Shown here one piece after another: positions 19,810 through 28,072 of a DNA stretch of 64,000 nucleotides. The notes beneath the pieces are model-generated. The model ran no database searches. It was not told the origin of the DNA and saw only the letters and a program-made list of their open reading frames with translations. Made by a program: the position numbers and the translations under genes. Source of the DNA: Mongoliitalea lutea (lineage in GTDB: Bacteria; Bacteroidota; Bacteroidia; Cytophagales; Cyclobacteriaceae); the NCBI RefSeq assembly GCF_014652135.1, contig NZ_BMYF01000001.1:650-64649 (forward strand), written 5' to 3'. How positions within the stretch are numbered: position 1 is the first letter of the stretch; each line of letters starts with the position of its first letter.

Positions 19810-20766
19810 TTAATCTCTACTTCCTAAGCGTCGATCGCGCTCAAAAGTTTCCATGTGGCGCTGTTTCTTGCTTTCATAGATATCATCGATCGTAATCAAA
19901 ATGCCCGTTTCTTCCACTGCACCAAATTCATCATTCAACGCTGTTCCAAAAGTTTTCATGGATGGAGAAAGGTTCATATAAGTATTGATCAAAGGAGGAA
20001 TATTTTCTCCCAAAGCCCTTACCCGAGTATTGAGCAATTTGTAACCCTCTTTATATTCTAATCCATCAAAAATCCCTTCAAATAACGTTTTATCTGTTTC
20101 ATATCCAAGGAGTAGACTTGGATGTGGCTGTACGAGTTTTTCGGTATCCGGAAAATAGTGATTCATAAAATACAGCAATAAATCCCTAGCTTCTCTATTG
20201 AAATGTGGATACATGGTTACTTTGCCGAACAAATATTTTACATCCGGATGAAGCATAACCACTGCCCCAAGACCATCCCATAAATTATCCAAGGAAAAAA
20301 GACCTTTACGATTATCCAAACTTGGTTGAAATTTAGGCTGCACAAAAGAGCGCCCTAGTTCGATAGTATAGGGTATATATTCCTGAATGAATTTTTCAGA
20401 AAATGAAAACAGATGAGCTGTTGATAAATCTAAGTGCCCATCATCAGTAAAACCAGCATTTTTGCAATAAATCAGTCGATAGCCGGCCACAATTTCCTCT
20501 TCTTCAGGATTCCAAGTAATCAACTGTTGATAGCAAGTTTCATTGGTATCATTTTCATCCAAATCAATAGGTAAACCTGTCCCACCACCGGCTGCTCGAA
20601 AGGTTAATTCGCGTAATCTCCCTATTTCTTGGACCGTATGAGGGGAATTATGATGATCGACCAAATAGATATGGTTGTTACCATTATTGGTATACCTCAG
20701 AAACCTAGCCTCTGTCAACTCTCCTTTAATCAAATTCCTATCAATTGCGGGAATAATTGCTTGCAT
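19810..20766 (-). CDS. GlsB/OlsB-type N-acyltransferase (hemolysin-like GNAT)
   Basis: A 318-residue member of the Acetyltransf_5 (hemolysin/OlsB) family. In Bacteroides the GlsB enzyme of this family N-acylates glycine with a 3-hydroxy fatty acid, the first step to glycine lipids; OlsB does the same with ornithine in proteobacteria. Visible features are the GNAT core around EEEEIVAGYRLIYC, IELGRSFVQPKFQP and LWDGLGAVVM, and an extended C-terminal part with LINTYMNLSPSMKTFGTA. It lies 3 bp after a PlsC-like O-acyltransferase gene, the GlsA/GlsB arrangement. Which amino acid is used cannot be told. Confidence 0.8.
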   Translation of the reverse strand: MQAIIPAIDRNLIKGELTEARFLRYTNNGNNHIYLVDHHNSPHTVQEIGRLRELTFRAAGGGTGLPIDLDENDTNETCYQQLITWNPEEEEIVAGYRLIYCKNAGFTDDGHLDLSTAHLFSFSEKFIQEYIPYTIELGRSFVQPKFQPSLDNRKGLFSLDNLWDGLGAVVMLHPDVKYLFGKVTMYPHFNREARDLLLYFMNHYFPDTEKLVQPHPSLLLGYETDKTLFEGIFDGLEYKEGYKLLNTRVRALGENIPPLINTYMNLSPSMKTFGTALNDEFGAVEETGILITIDDIYESKKQRHMETFERDRRLGSRD

Positions 20767-20769
20767 ATA

Positions 20770-21603
20770 CTAAACTTTTGGAGCCAAATTATACACAACT
20801 TTTTTAATTTCAGCTGCCCAAGATGACTCTGTTTTTGACTTATCAAAATACTCGTAAGAAATCGGTTTTCCTACATGAATAGTAACTTTTTTACCACGTT
20901 GAGAAAACATTTCATCTGCTAAGTAAAACATTTCAACATTTGCTTTAACTCCGACTTGCTTACGGAACCTTGCAAGGTTATAAAAAAAATCGGAATTTTT
21001 ACCTTCAATATATACTGGGACAATATTCTTATTATAACGTTTTGCTTTGCTTACAAAGCTTTTGTGCCAATCCAAATCTTCAATTCCGTGGGCCTGCTTT
21101 CTTGAGACCAAACCCGCTGGAAACACTAACACCGCATGATTTCCCGCATAAGTTTCTTCTATTAATCGACTGACATCGCGGCTATTGCTGCCGTGTTTAT
21201 TTACAGGAATAAAGATAGGCTCAAAGTTTTTAATATTGGTCAAGATATCATTGACCAAAAATCGGATATCTGTTCTGTACTTTCCCAAGGCATACATAAA
21301 AGCGATTCCATCCATCCCTCCCAAAGGATGATTGGCCGCAAAAATCACGGGTTCTTCCAAAGGAATGTTTTCAGCACCGGTAAGTTCAACCGCTACCCCA
21401 AACTCACCAACTAAAGCATTTACAAAGTCAAAGCCTTGCAAATGCCCGATATTGTACATGACTTGGTTAATATCTTTTTCATGCGCAATTCGCTTGATAT
21501 AGGACAATACAAAACTTGGAAGCCATTTGTACAGCTTTGGATTCTTATTTTGGATAACCTTGTCGATTTCTATAAAAGGCTTGTTTTTGGAAGCTGAATT
21601 CAT
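20770..21603 (-). CDS. GlsA/OlsA-type lysolipid O-acyltransferase
   Basis: A 277-residue acyltransferase of the PlsC superfamily. The active-site block reads FAANHPLGGMDGIAF, with the catalytic His separated from Asp by five residues as in the aminoacyl-lipid branch instead of the classical HX4D. The block VLVFPAGLVSRKQ is the substrate-binding element. It would O-acylate the lyso-glycine or lyso-ornithine lipid made by the neighbouring GNAT enzyme. First gene of the three-gene minus-strand unit. Confidence 0.8.
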   Translation of the reverse strand: MNSASKNKPFIEIDKVIQNKNPKLYKWLPSFVLSYIKRIAHEKDINQVMYNIGHLQGFDFVNALVGEFGVAVELTGAENIPLEEPVIFAANHPLGGMDGIAFMYALGKYRTDIRFLVNDILTNIKNFEPIFIPVNKHGSNSRDVSRLIEETYAGNHAVLVFPAGLVSRKQAHGIEDLDWHKSFVSKAKRYNKNIVPVYIEGKNSDFFYNLARFRKQVGVKANVEMFYLADEMFSQRGKKVTIHVGKPISYEYFDKSKTESSWAAEIKKVVYNLAPKV

Positions 21604-21642
21604 GAATAGTTTTCAAACATTAGTACCCTTCTCAACCTTGAT

Positions 21643-22065
21643 TTACTTTGCTACCCAAATGTCCTTCATTGATTTGCCATTAATCTGAAGAACAAAACGT
21701 GTAGGATTAGGAACTAAAACTAAGCGGACATCCATTTTATCAAATTGCTCTGACTCCAGAGGAACTCCTTGCAGTCCTTTGACTTCGTAAGTTACTTGCC
21801 CTTTTGAGTCCGCTTTCATAGGTACATAACTATTCGCCAAATATGCAGAAGGAAGCAAAACCTCATTATCAGACTTCAATTGAGCATAAATTTTATCTAA
21901 AGCTTCTTCCAATTCATCACCATAATCATCATTAAAATCATCTTCTAAATCATGTAACTCCTCTTCTATATCATCATAGGCTTCATCTGCGTAGGAAAGT
22001 TTACTTAATTCGATTCTTTTTTCGACTATTGCAGTTAAATCTTGGTCAAGTTTTTTGAAATCCAT
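21643..22065 (-). CDS. Hypothetical protein with acidic coiled segment
   Basis: A 140-residue protein of unrecognised family. Residues about 25-65 are strongly acidic (EEELHDLEDDFNDDYGDEL) and predicted helical; the C-terminal half is beta-like and ends RFVLQINGKSMKDIWVAK. There is no signal peptide or membrane segment. The frame opens 18 codons further upstream, but the ATG at 22063-22065 (MDFKKLDQDL) gives a sensible start just upstream of the acidic helix. It precedes the glsA-like gene by 39 bp in the same direction. Confidence 0.65.
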   Translation of the reverse strand: MDFKKLDQDLTAIVEKRIELSKLSYADEAYDDIEEELHDLEDDFNDDYGDELEEALDKIYAQLKSDNEVLLPSAYLANSYVPMKADSKGQVTYEVKGLQGVPLESEQFDKMDVRLVLVPNPTRFVLQINGKSMKDIWVAK

Positions 22066-22240
22066 CTTTTTTAAATCACTTTTTTTTACGAAGGTAGAGA
22101 ATCTGACAAGGCAAACCAAGATTCTTTAAAATTATACTATTCTGTGCAGTATTTTAAGATAATGAGTTTTGGATTACATAATTCATATGTATTTTGGCAT
22201 CCAAATATCATAGTACAGCCAAATAACCGAAATCCCAACA

Positions 22241-22675
22241 ATGCAGAATTACAAAAATCATACACGTTATTATCCCTTACATCACTTCATTATCACACCT
22301 TTAACCCTAGTTTATTTGGGTTGGAGTATATATAGCTTAATAAATGTTTGGGGAACCGAGGATCAAAACCATGCCTTATTTCATACCTTGGGAGCAGTAA
22401 TTGTTGTTTTATTACCGCTATTATCAAGAATCTATGCTATAAAAAATCAAGATAGAATCATTCGCTTGGAAATGAGGCAACAGTATTTTGAAATGACTGG
22501 AAAAAGCTTCCATGAATATGAACGCAAACTTAGAACCAGCCAAATCATTGCTCTTCGATTTGCAGGAAACGAAGAGTTTCTGCAATTACTGGACAAAACC
22601 ATAAAAGAAGGACTTAGAAGTAAGGAGATAAAGAAAAAAATCCAACACTGGAAGGAGGACACCAAACGTGTATAA
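22241..22675 (+). CDS. DUF6526-family membrane protein
   Basis: A 144-residue protein with two adjacent transmembrane helices (about 14-34 and 46-66) and a basic C-terminal cytoplasmic helix (RLEMRQQYFEMTGKSFHEYE). The N-terminal MQNYKNHTRYYPLHHF is typical of DUF6526, a Bacteroidota family without known function. First of three overlapping plus-strand genes; the next gene starts inside its last codons. Confidence 0.75.
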   Translation: MQNYKNHTRYYPLHHFIITPLTLVYLGWSIYSLINVWGTEDQNHALFHTLGAVIVVLLPLLSRIYAIKNQDRIIRLEMRQQYFEMTGKSFHEYERKLRTSQIIALRFAGNEEFLQLLDKTIKEGLRSKEIKKKIQHWKEDTKRV

Positions 22676-23084
22676 GGTAATCGTTTCTATCCTATTGATA
22701 TTGTCTGTAGCTTCAGTAGCTGTTGGTCAAGATGATATCGAAAAACTGTCAGAGCAATTAGCTCAGGCTCAATTAGACGCATACAATAACAGAGACCTAG
22801 AGGCATTTCTTATTCCCTATGCTGACGACGTTAAGGTATTTGAGTTTCCTGACAAGCTACAATACACAGGAAAAAGCAGAATGTCAGAAATTTATGGGCG
22901 CATGTTTGTAAGGACTCCTGATTTGCATTGCCATTTAGTCAATAGAATGGTTATGGGAAATACGGTAATTGATCAGGAGCTAGTGACCATTGATAAAAGC
23001 CAAGCCCCTATTCGGGCTATAGCTATTTATAAGATAGAAAATAAGAAAATCTCAGAAGTCTACTTTATCTATGATAGAAATTAG
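22668..23084 (+). CDS. Secreted NTF2-like (SnoaL-type) protein
   Basis: A 138-residue protein with an N-terminal signal peptide (cleavage likely after VAVG) and a single cone-shaped NTF2-like domain: AYNNRDLEAFLIPYADDV, YTGKSRMSEIYGRMF and the closing strands AIYKIENKKISEVYFIYD. Such domains bind small ligands or act as weak isomerases; the ligand is unknown. The GTG start overlaps the DUF6526 gene by 8 bp and the stop overlaps the acetyltransferase by 14 bp, so the three are translationally coupled. Confidence 0.75.
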   Translation: MYKVIVSILLILSVASVAVGQDDIEKLSEQLAQAQLDAYNNRDLEAFLIPYADDVKVFEFPDKLQYTGKSRMSEIYGRMFVRTPDLHCHLVNRMVMGNTVIDQELVTIDKSQAPIRAIAIYKIENKKISEVYFIYDRN

Positions 23085-23574
23085 ATTGGCAACTTCATCT
23101 GATATCCCTGAGATTCAAAAAATTGCCCTTGAAACATGGCCTCTTACCTTTGGTGAAATATTAAGTAAAGAGCAAATTACATACATGCTTGACTGGATGT
23201 ATAGTACTGAAATGCTTGAAAATCAAATGCAATACGAGGGGCATATATTCTTACTTGCTTTTGACAGTGACCTCAAGATATTCATAGGCTTTGCGGGTAT
23301 TCAGCATGCTGCCAAAGACCAAAAAACAAAAATACATAAACTGTATATCAAAGCTGGCCAACAGGGTAAGGGCGTAGGTAAGAAACTTGTAGAACATATA
23401 CAAATACTTGCCACTAAAATAAATGATCAGGCGCTTTTCTTAAATGTAAATAAATACAATGAACAAGCAATTAAGTTTTATCAGTATATTGGTTTTATAG
23501 AAGTTGCTCAAGAGGTTATAGACATTGGTAGAGGGTTTGTAATGGACGACTACATTATGGAAAAGCCTCTTTAA
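23071..23574 (+). CDS. GNAT-family N-acetyltransferase
   Basis: A 167-residue acetyl-CoA-dependent acetyltransferase. The acetyl-CoA pyrophosphate loop is seen as KAGQQGKGVGKKLVEHI (motif A, Q/R-x-x-G-x-G), followed by ALFLNVNKYNEQAIKFYQYIGF (motif B), the classical RimI/YjaB-like order. The substrate is unknown. It begins inside the preceding NTF2-like gene. Confidence 0.85.
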   Translation: MIEIRLATSSDIPEIQKIALETWPLTFGEILSKEQITYMLDWMYSTEMLENQMQYEGHIFLLAFDSDLKIFIGFAGIQHAAKDQKTKIHKLYIKAGQQGKGVGKKLVEHIQILATKINDQALFLNVNKYNEQAIKFYQYIGFIEVAQEVIDIGRGFVMDDYIMEKPL

Positions 23575-23595
23575 TTAAGAGATACTCGATGAAAC

Positions 23596-24351
23596 ATGAA
23601 AAAACCAGATCCAAATAATATTCCAGGAATTTTCAATTATTGCAATCGTTGGTGCGAACGTTGTCCCTTTTCAGATCGATGCACACTTTACCAACAGGAA
23701 CAAGAAGAGTGGCCTGATGAAGATGCTGATATGAATGAAGATTCTTTTTGGGATAAGCTGAAAGGCAACTTAGAAAACTCCATTGAAATGTTACAAGAGT
23801 TAGCTGAGGAGCAGGGAATTGATTTAAATGAAGTGACAGCCGAGGAACAGGAAGAAGCCTATCATGAAATGCAGGTCAATGAGCTAATGGTAAATATCAA
23901 TCCTTTGACAGCTTTAGCTAATTCTTACCTAGACAACTGCTTAGCTTGGGTAAAAAATCAAGAAATCTGGGAATCCTTACATATGCATATTCAGCTTCAA
24001 GCATCGGGTAAAATCAATGAATTAGAAGCAATTAGAGACGAAAGCATGGAAGTCATTCGATGGTATATGACTATGATCCCTTCCAAAATTCACGTTGCAT
24101 TAAGTTCTAAAGAGGAGGCAGATTTTTGGGATCAATACCCCATTCAAGAAAGACATTATAATGGCGTTGCCAAATTAGTTAAAGTTTGCGTGCAGGAATC
24201 CAAGGAGGCTTGGGACCAATTATCCGAATTATTCATACAAGTTCCAGTGCAAGTATCTACTGCTCTTCAACTATTGACAGCTATTGAAGAACAAGTATCA
24301 GAGCAGTTTCCTGATGCGGACCAATTTATAAGGCCTGGATTTGATTGGTAA
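23596..24351 (+). CDS. Hypothetical protein with N-terminal four-cysteine motif
   Basis: A 251-residue acidic, soluble and mostly helical protein of unrecognised family. Four cysteines at 16, 20, 23 and 29 (CNRWCERCPFSDRC) form a compact cluster that could bind zinc or an iron-sulfur centre; only two other Cys are present further on. After a very acidic linker (about 35-50) the rest is helical with many Trp and Met. It lies 21 bp after the GNAT gene and 91 bp before smc. No function is assigned. Confidence 0.7.
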   Translation: MKKPDPNNIPGIFNYCNRWCERCPFSDRCTLYQQEQEEWPDEDADMNEDSFWDKLKGNLENSIEMLQELAEEQGIDLNEVTAEEQEEAYHEMQVNELMVNINPLTALANSYLDNCLAWVKNQEIWESLHMHIQLQASGKINELEAIRDESMEVIRWYMTMIPSKIHVALSSKEEADFWDQYPIQERHYNGVAKLVKVCVQESKEAWDQLSELFIQVPVQVSTALQLLTAIEEQVSEQFPDADQFIRPGFDW

Positions 24352-24442
24352 TTAGCTTATTGAAAGCAATTTATTCAACTATATAACTTACAAAACTGCA
24401 TCTTTGGATCCAGAAGGAAAATCAACTTAGTCCTGAAAGTAT

Positions 24443-27400
24443 ATGCTACTGAGCAAACTTGAAATAAAAGGTTTTAAAAGTTTTGGTGATCGTATGGTCA
24501 TCCATTTTGATAAAGGGATTACTGGGGTAGTTGGTCCGAATGGCTGTGGCAAGTCAAACGTAGTAGATGCTATACGCTGGGTATTAGGAGAGCAGAAAAC
24601 CCGTATGCTGCGCTCTGATAAAATGGAAAATGTTATTTTCAATGGTACTAAAAACCGTAAGCCTACGAATATGGCCGAAGTATCATTGACATTTGAAAAT
24701 ACCAAAAATCTTCTTCCAACAGAGTATACACATGTTACGATTACCAGAAGGTACTACAGAAGTGGTGAAAGTGAGTACTTACTCAATGGTGTAACTTGTC
24801 GTCTGAAAGATATCACCAATCTTTTTATGGATACTGGTATCAACTCTAATAGTTATGCCATTATTGAATTGAAAATGATTGATGAGTTGTTAAACGATAA
24901 AAACAATTCAAGAAGAGATCTTTTCGAAGAGGCAGCCGGTATATCCAAATTCAAAACTCGCAAAAAAGAAACTATGCGGAAGTTGGAAGACACTGATGCG
25001 GATTTGGACCGGGTGGAAGATATTTTGTATGAAATTGGAAAAAATCTAAAAAGCTTAGAAAAACAAGCGAAACAAACTGCCAAGTATTTTGAAATCAAAG
25101 CAGAATATAAAGAAGCAAGTATTAATCTAGCCAAAAAATCAGTTCAAAAATATCAAGATCAACTGATAGCGTTGCATGGGAAGATAGTAACTGAAAATGA
25201 CCAAAAAAGAGGGATACACACCCAAATCACAAGTTTAGAAGCACGCCTGGAACAATTAAAGACCGATTTGATCCAAAAAGAAAAGTTACTATCAAGCAGG
25301 CAAAAAACACTCAATGAACATGTCAATAAGATCAGACAATTTGAGAGTGATAAAAAAATAAAGAATGAGCGATTACGCTTTTTAGAAGATCGTGCGCAAA
25401 AACTCCGAGAACAGATTGATGCAGACCGTAAATCCAATGACAGGGCTGGGTTTAGTATCCGTTCACTCGAACAGGAAAAAGAATCATCAGAAAAACAACT
25501 AGCAGAAAAAACCATAGTAATTGATGAATTAAAGCAAGATTACGAGCAACAGAAAAGAGCGCAACATCAAATTCAAGAGGAGCAAAAAGAAAATGTACGA
25601 TTACACAGCACCAAGAAAGAACGCGTATACCAACTTTCAAAAGAGCAGGAAATCAAACAAATTCAGCTTTCTACCTTGAAGCAGGAGTTAGAAAAAACAG
25701 CCGTAGATGATACAACCCAAGAAAGTAGCTTATTGGAGTTTGAAGACAAAATCCAAACCCTTAAGGAAGAATTGGACGAGCGCTTGTCTACGTTGCATGG
25801 ATTAAAGACTAAGGAAGAAGAACATCTTCAGAAGCTGGAGGAAGGCAACCGCATTCTTGATATGATTCGAGAAGAGGTGACACAAGTTTCCCGAAAGCTT
25901 GATGCCAAACAAAATGAGTTTAATCTAACCAAATCTTTGGTAGAAAATCTGGAAGGTTTTCCAGAAGCCATTAAATTTTTAAAGAAAAACTCTGACTGGG
26001 CAAAAGATACTCCCCTACTCTCCGATGTATTAACCACGGATGAGCGATACCGTGTCACCGTTGAAAACTATCTGGAGACCTACATGAATTATTATGTAGT
26101 CGATACAGAACAACAGGCCTTAACAGCGGTAAACTTGCTGAGTGATGCTGCAAAAGGTAAAGCTAATTTCTTTGTACTGGAACATTTCAAAAATTTTCAA
26201 TCATCACAAACGAAGCTTTTCTCAAATGCAATCCCCGCCACTGAGATTATCGAGTATGATGAAAAATATGCCAAATTGATTGCCTTTATTCTGGATGATG
26301 TATATATCGTACAAGGAGACTATAAAGATTTCCCTGTTGGTCAGGATGCTATATTTCTTTCCGAAAGTGGTAAATATACTAAAAAGAGATTCAGTCTTAG
26401 CGGTGGTTCTGTTGGACTCTTTGAAGGGAAAAGAATCGGACGTGCAAAAAACCTGGAAAAACTTGAAAAAGAGATTAAAGAGCTAAATAAGAAATTGAGC
26501 AGTATCAGAGCTAACCTCGATAATAAGGTCAGCGATATGATCAAGCTCAAAGAAGTTAGCTATCGTAATCGTATTGAAGCACTGCAAAATGAAATCAATG
26601 AGCTAAATCAACAGTATGTCTCAATCCGCACAAAAAAGGAACAGTTGGCTGAACTCTTAAACTCTAATGCCAATAAACGGGAAGATATACTAGAAAGAAT
26701 TGAAAACCTTGAAATCAGTTTAGCTACACTTACTCCAGACCTTATCGATGAACGGGCGGCTTTGGATGAATTGACATTGGTCTTGGAAGAAATGGAAATT
26801 CACTTGTCAGAAGAAACGGCCAAATTATCTGAAAAGTCAACGTTCTTCAATCAAGAAAATATTCTATACCATCAGCAGCTCAATAAAGTAAGCAGTTTAA
26901 CTCAGGAAATAGAGTTCAAGCAGGCAGCTTTTGAGTCGAGTAAAGACAGAATAGAAAAATCCCAAGGGGAACTCAGTCATATAGATTCGGAAATCAGAGG
27001 TCTACTTGAAAACAATGAAATAAAGGATGATGAACTGATAGAATTGTATGCAGAAAAAGAAAGTATTGACCAGGGGGTTATTGAAGCTGAAAAAGAATAT
27101 TATGCTTGCAGAGGTGACATTGATTTAATAGATAAACAGATACGGGAACTCCAAAAATCCAAAGAAAACTTTGAAACAGTGATTCATCAGCTTGAACAAA
27201 GCATGAACGAGGTTAAGCTCAAGCTAGCTAGTATGAAGGAGCGTTTAGAAGTGGAGTTTGAAATAGACTTAGAGAAACTCATGGAAGAAAATCCTCAAGT
27301 TGCAGAAGCCTTTGTGGACATTCCAGAACAGGAGCTAAGACAAATGGTAGGTAAAAACAGAGAACGTCTGGAAAAAATTGGTCCTATCAATCCCATGGCA

Positions 27401-27982
27401 ATGGAAGCCTATGATGAAATCAACGAGCGTCACACTTTCATTACTGCCCAAAAAGATGATTTGTTGGTAGCGAAAGCTTCATTAGTAGAAACTATAGAAG
27501 AAATCGAAAAAGTAGCTCAGGAAACATTCCTTAATGCATTTTCAGCAATCAAAACAAACTTCATCAAAGTCTTTAGATCCTTATTTACTGAGGAAGATCA
27601 ATGTGACCTAATTTTGGTTGATCCAGAGCGCCCTTTAGAAAGTACGATTGAAATCATCGCCAAGCCTAAGGGAAAAAGACCGCTGACCATCAATCAATTA
27701 TCTGGTGGTGAAAAAACCTTAACGGCGACTTCTCTTCTATTTGCCATTTATTTATTAAAGCCTGCTCCATTCTGTATTTTTGATGAGGTAGATGCCCCAT
27801 TGGATGATGCCAATATTGATAAATTCAATAATATCATTCAAAATTTCTCCAAAGAGTCTCAATTTATTATTGTCACCCATAATAAACGAACGATGGCTAG
27901 TACCGATATTATTTATGGAATCACCATGATAGAAGCAGGAGTTTCTAGAGTGGTTCCTGTGGATCTGAGGGAATTAACATAA
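24443..27982 (+). CDS. smc: Chromosome segregation ATPase SMC
   Basis: A 1179-residue condensin ATPase that dimerises at its hinge and loops DNA for chromosome compaction. The Walker A motif GPNGCGKS lies at 31-38 in the N-terminal head. Long coiled coils flank a globular hinge (about 505-665, including LSDVLTTDERYRVTVENYL). The C-terminal head has the ABC signature LSGGEKT (about 1086) and Walker B FCIFDEVDAPLDDAN. Standard full length. Partner genes scpA and scpB are not in the window. Confidence 0.96.
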   Translation: MLLSKLEIKGFKSFGDRMVIHFDKGITGVVGPNGCGKSNVVDAIRWVLGEQKTRMLRSDKMENVIFNGTKNRKPTNMAEVSLTFENTKNLLPTEYTHVTITRRYYRSGESEYLLNGVTCRLKDITNLFMDTGINSNSYAIIELKMIDELLNDKNNSRRDLFEEAAGISKFKTRKKETMRKLEDTDADLDRVEDILYEIGKNLKSLEKQAKQTAKYFEIKAEYKEASINLAKKSVQKYQDQLIALHGKIVTENDQKRGIHTQITSLEARLEQLKTDLIQKEKLLSSRQKTLNEHVNKIRQFESDKKIKNERLRFLEDRAQKLREQIDADRKSNDRAGFSIRSLEQEKESSEKQLAEKTIVIDELKQDYEQQKRAQHQIQEEQKENVRLHSTKKERVYQLSKEQEIKQIQLSTLKQELEKTAVDDTTQESSLLEFEDKIQTLKEELDERLSTLHGLKTKEEEHLQKLEEGNRILDMIREEVTQVSRKLDAKQNEFNLTKSLVENLEGFPEAIKFLKKNSDWAKDTPLLSDVLTTDERYRVTVENYLETYMNYYVVDTEQQALTAVNLLSDAAKGKANFFVLEHFKNFQSSQTKLFSNAIPATEIIEYDEKYAKLIAFILDDVYIVQGDYKDFPVGQDAIFLSESGKYTKKRFSLSGGSVGLFEGKRIGRAKNLEKLEKEIKELNKKLSSIRANLDNKVSDMIKLKEVSYRNRIEALQNEINELNQQYVSIRTKKEQLAELLNSNANKREDILERIENLEISLATLTPDLIDERAALDELTLVLEEMEIHLSEETAKLSEKSTFFNQENILYHQQLNKVSSLTQEIEFKQAAFESSKDRIEKSQGELSHIDSEIRGLLENNEIKDDELIELYAEKESIDQGVIEAEKEYYACRGDIDLIDKQIRELQKSKENFETVIHQLEQSMNEVKLKLASMKERLEVEFEIDLEKLMEENPQVAEAFVDIPEQELRQMVGKNRERLEKIGPINPMAMEAYDEINERHTFITAQKDDLLVAKASLVETIEEIEKVAQETFLNAFSAIKTNFIKVFRSLFTEEDQCDLILVDPERPLESTIEIIAKPKGKRPLTINQLSGGEKTLTATSLLFAIYLLKPAPFCIFDEVDAPLDDANIDKFNNIIQNFSKESQFIIVTHNKRTMASTDIIYGITMIEAGVSRVVPVDLRELT

Positions 27983-28034
27983 ACTTAGCTGTCAAGTACC
28001 TTAACTTTTGAATTTCAATCATTTTTCAGTAGAT

Positions 28035-28063
28035 TTTGTGAACATTTTACAAATGTTCACAAA
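28035..28063. promoter_or_regulatory. Perfect 13-bp-arm palindrome upstream of hybrid histidine kinase
   Basis: TTTGTGAACATTT (28035-28047), spacer TAC, AAATGTTCACAAA (28051-28063). The dyad is perfect and ends 9 bp before the kinase ATG. It could be an operator for a dimeric regulator or, as RNA, a hairpin next to the start codon. There is no T-run to make it an smc terminator. Confidence 0.65.
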
Positions 28064-28072
28064 TCATATTTT

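Noticed and set aside
25159-25515. Antisense open frame in smc
   Set aside because: Ser/Leu/Phe-rich shadow of coiled-coil codons with no independent start context; similar frames occur all along smc and the histidine kinase.
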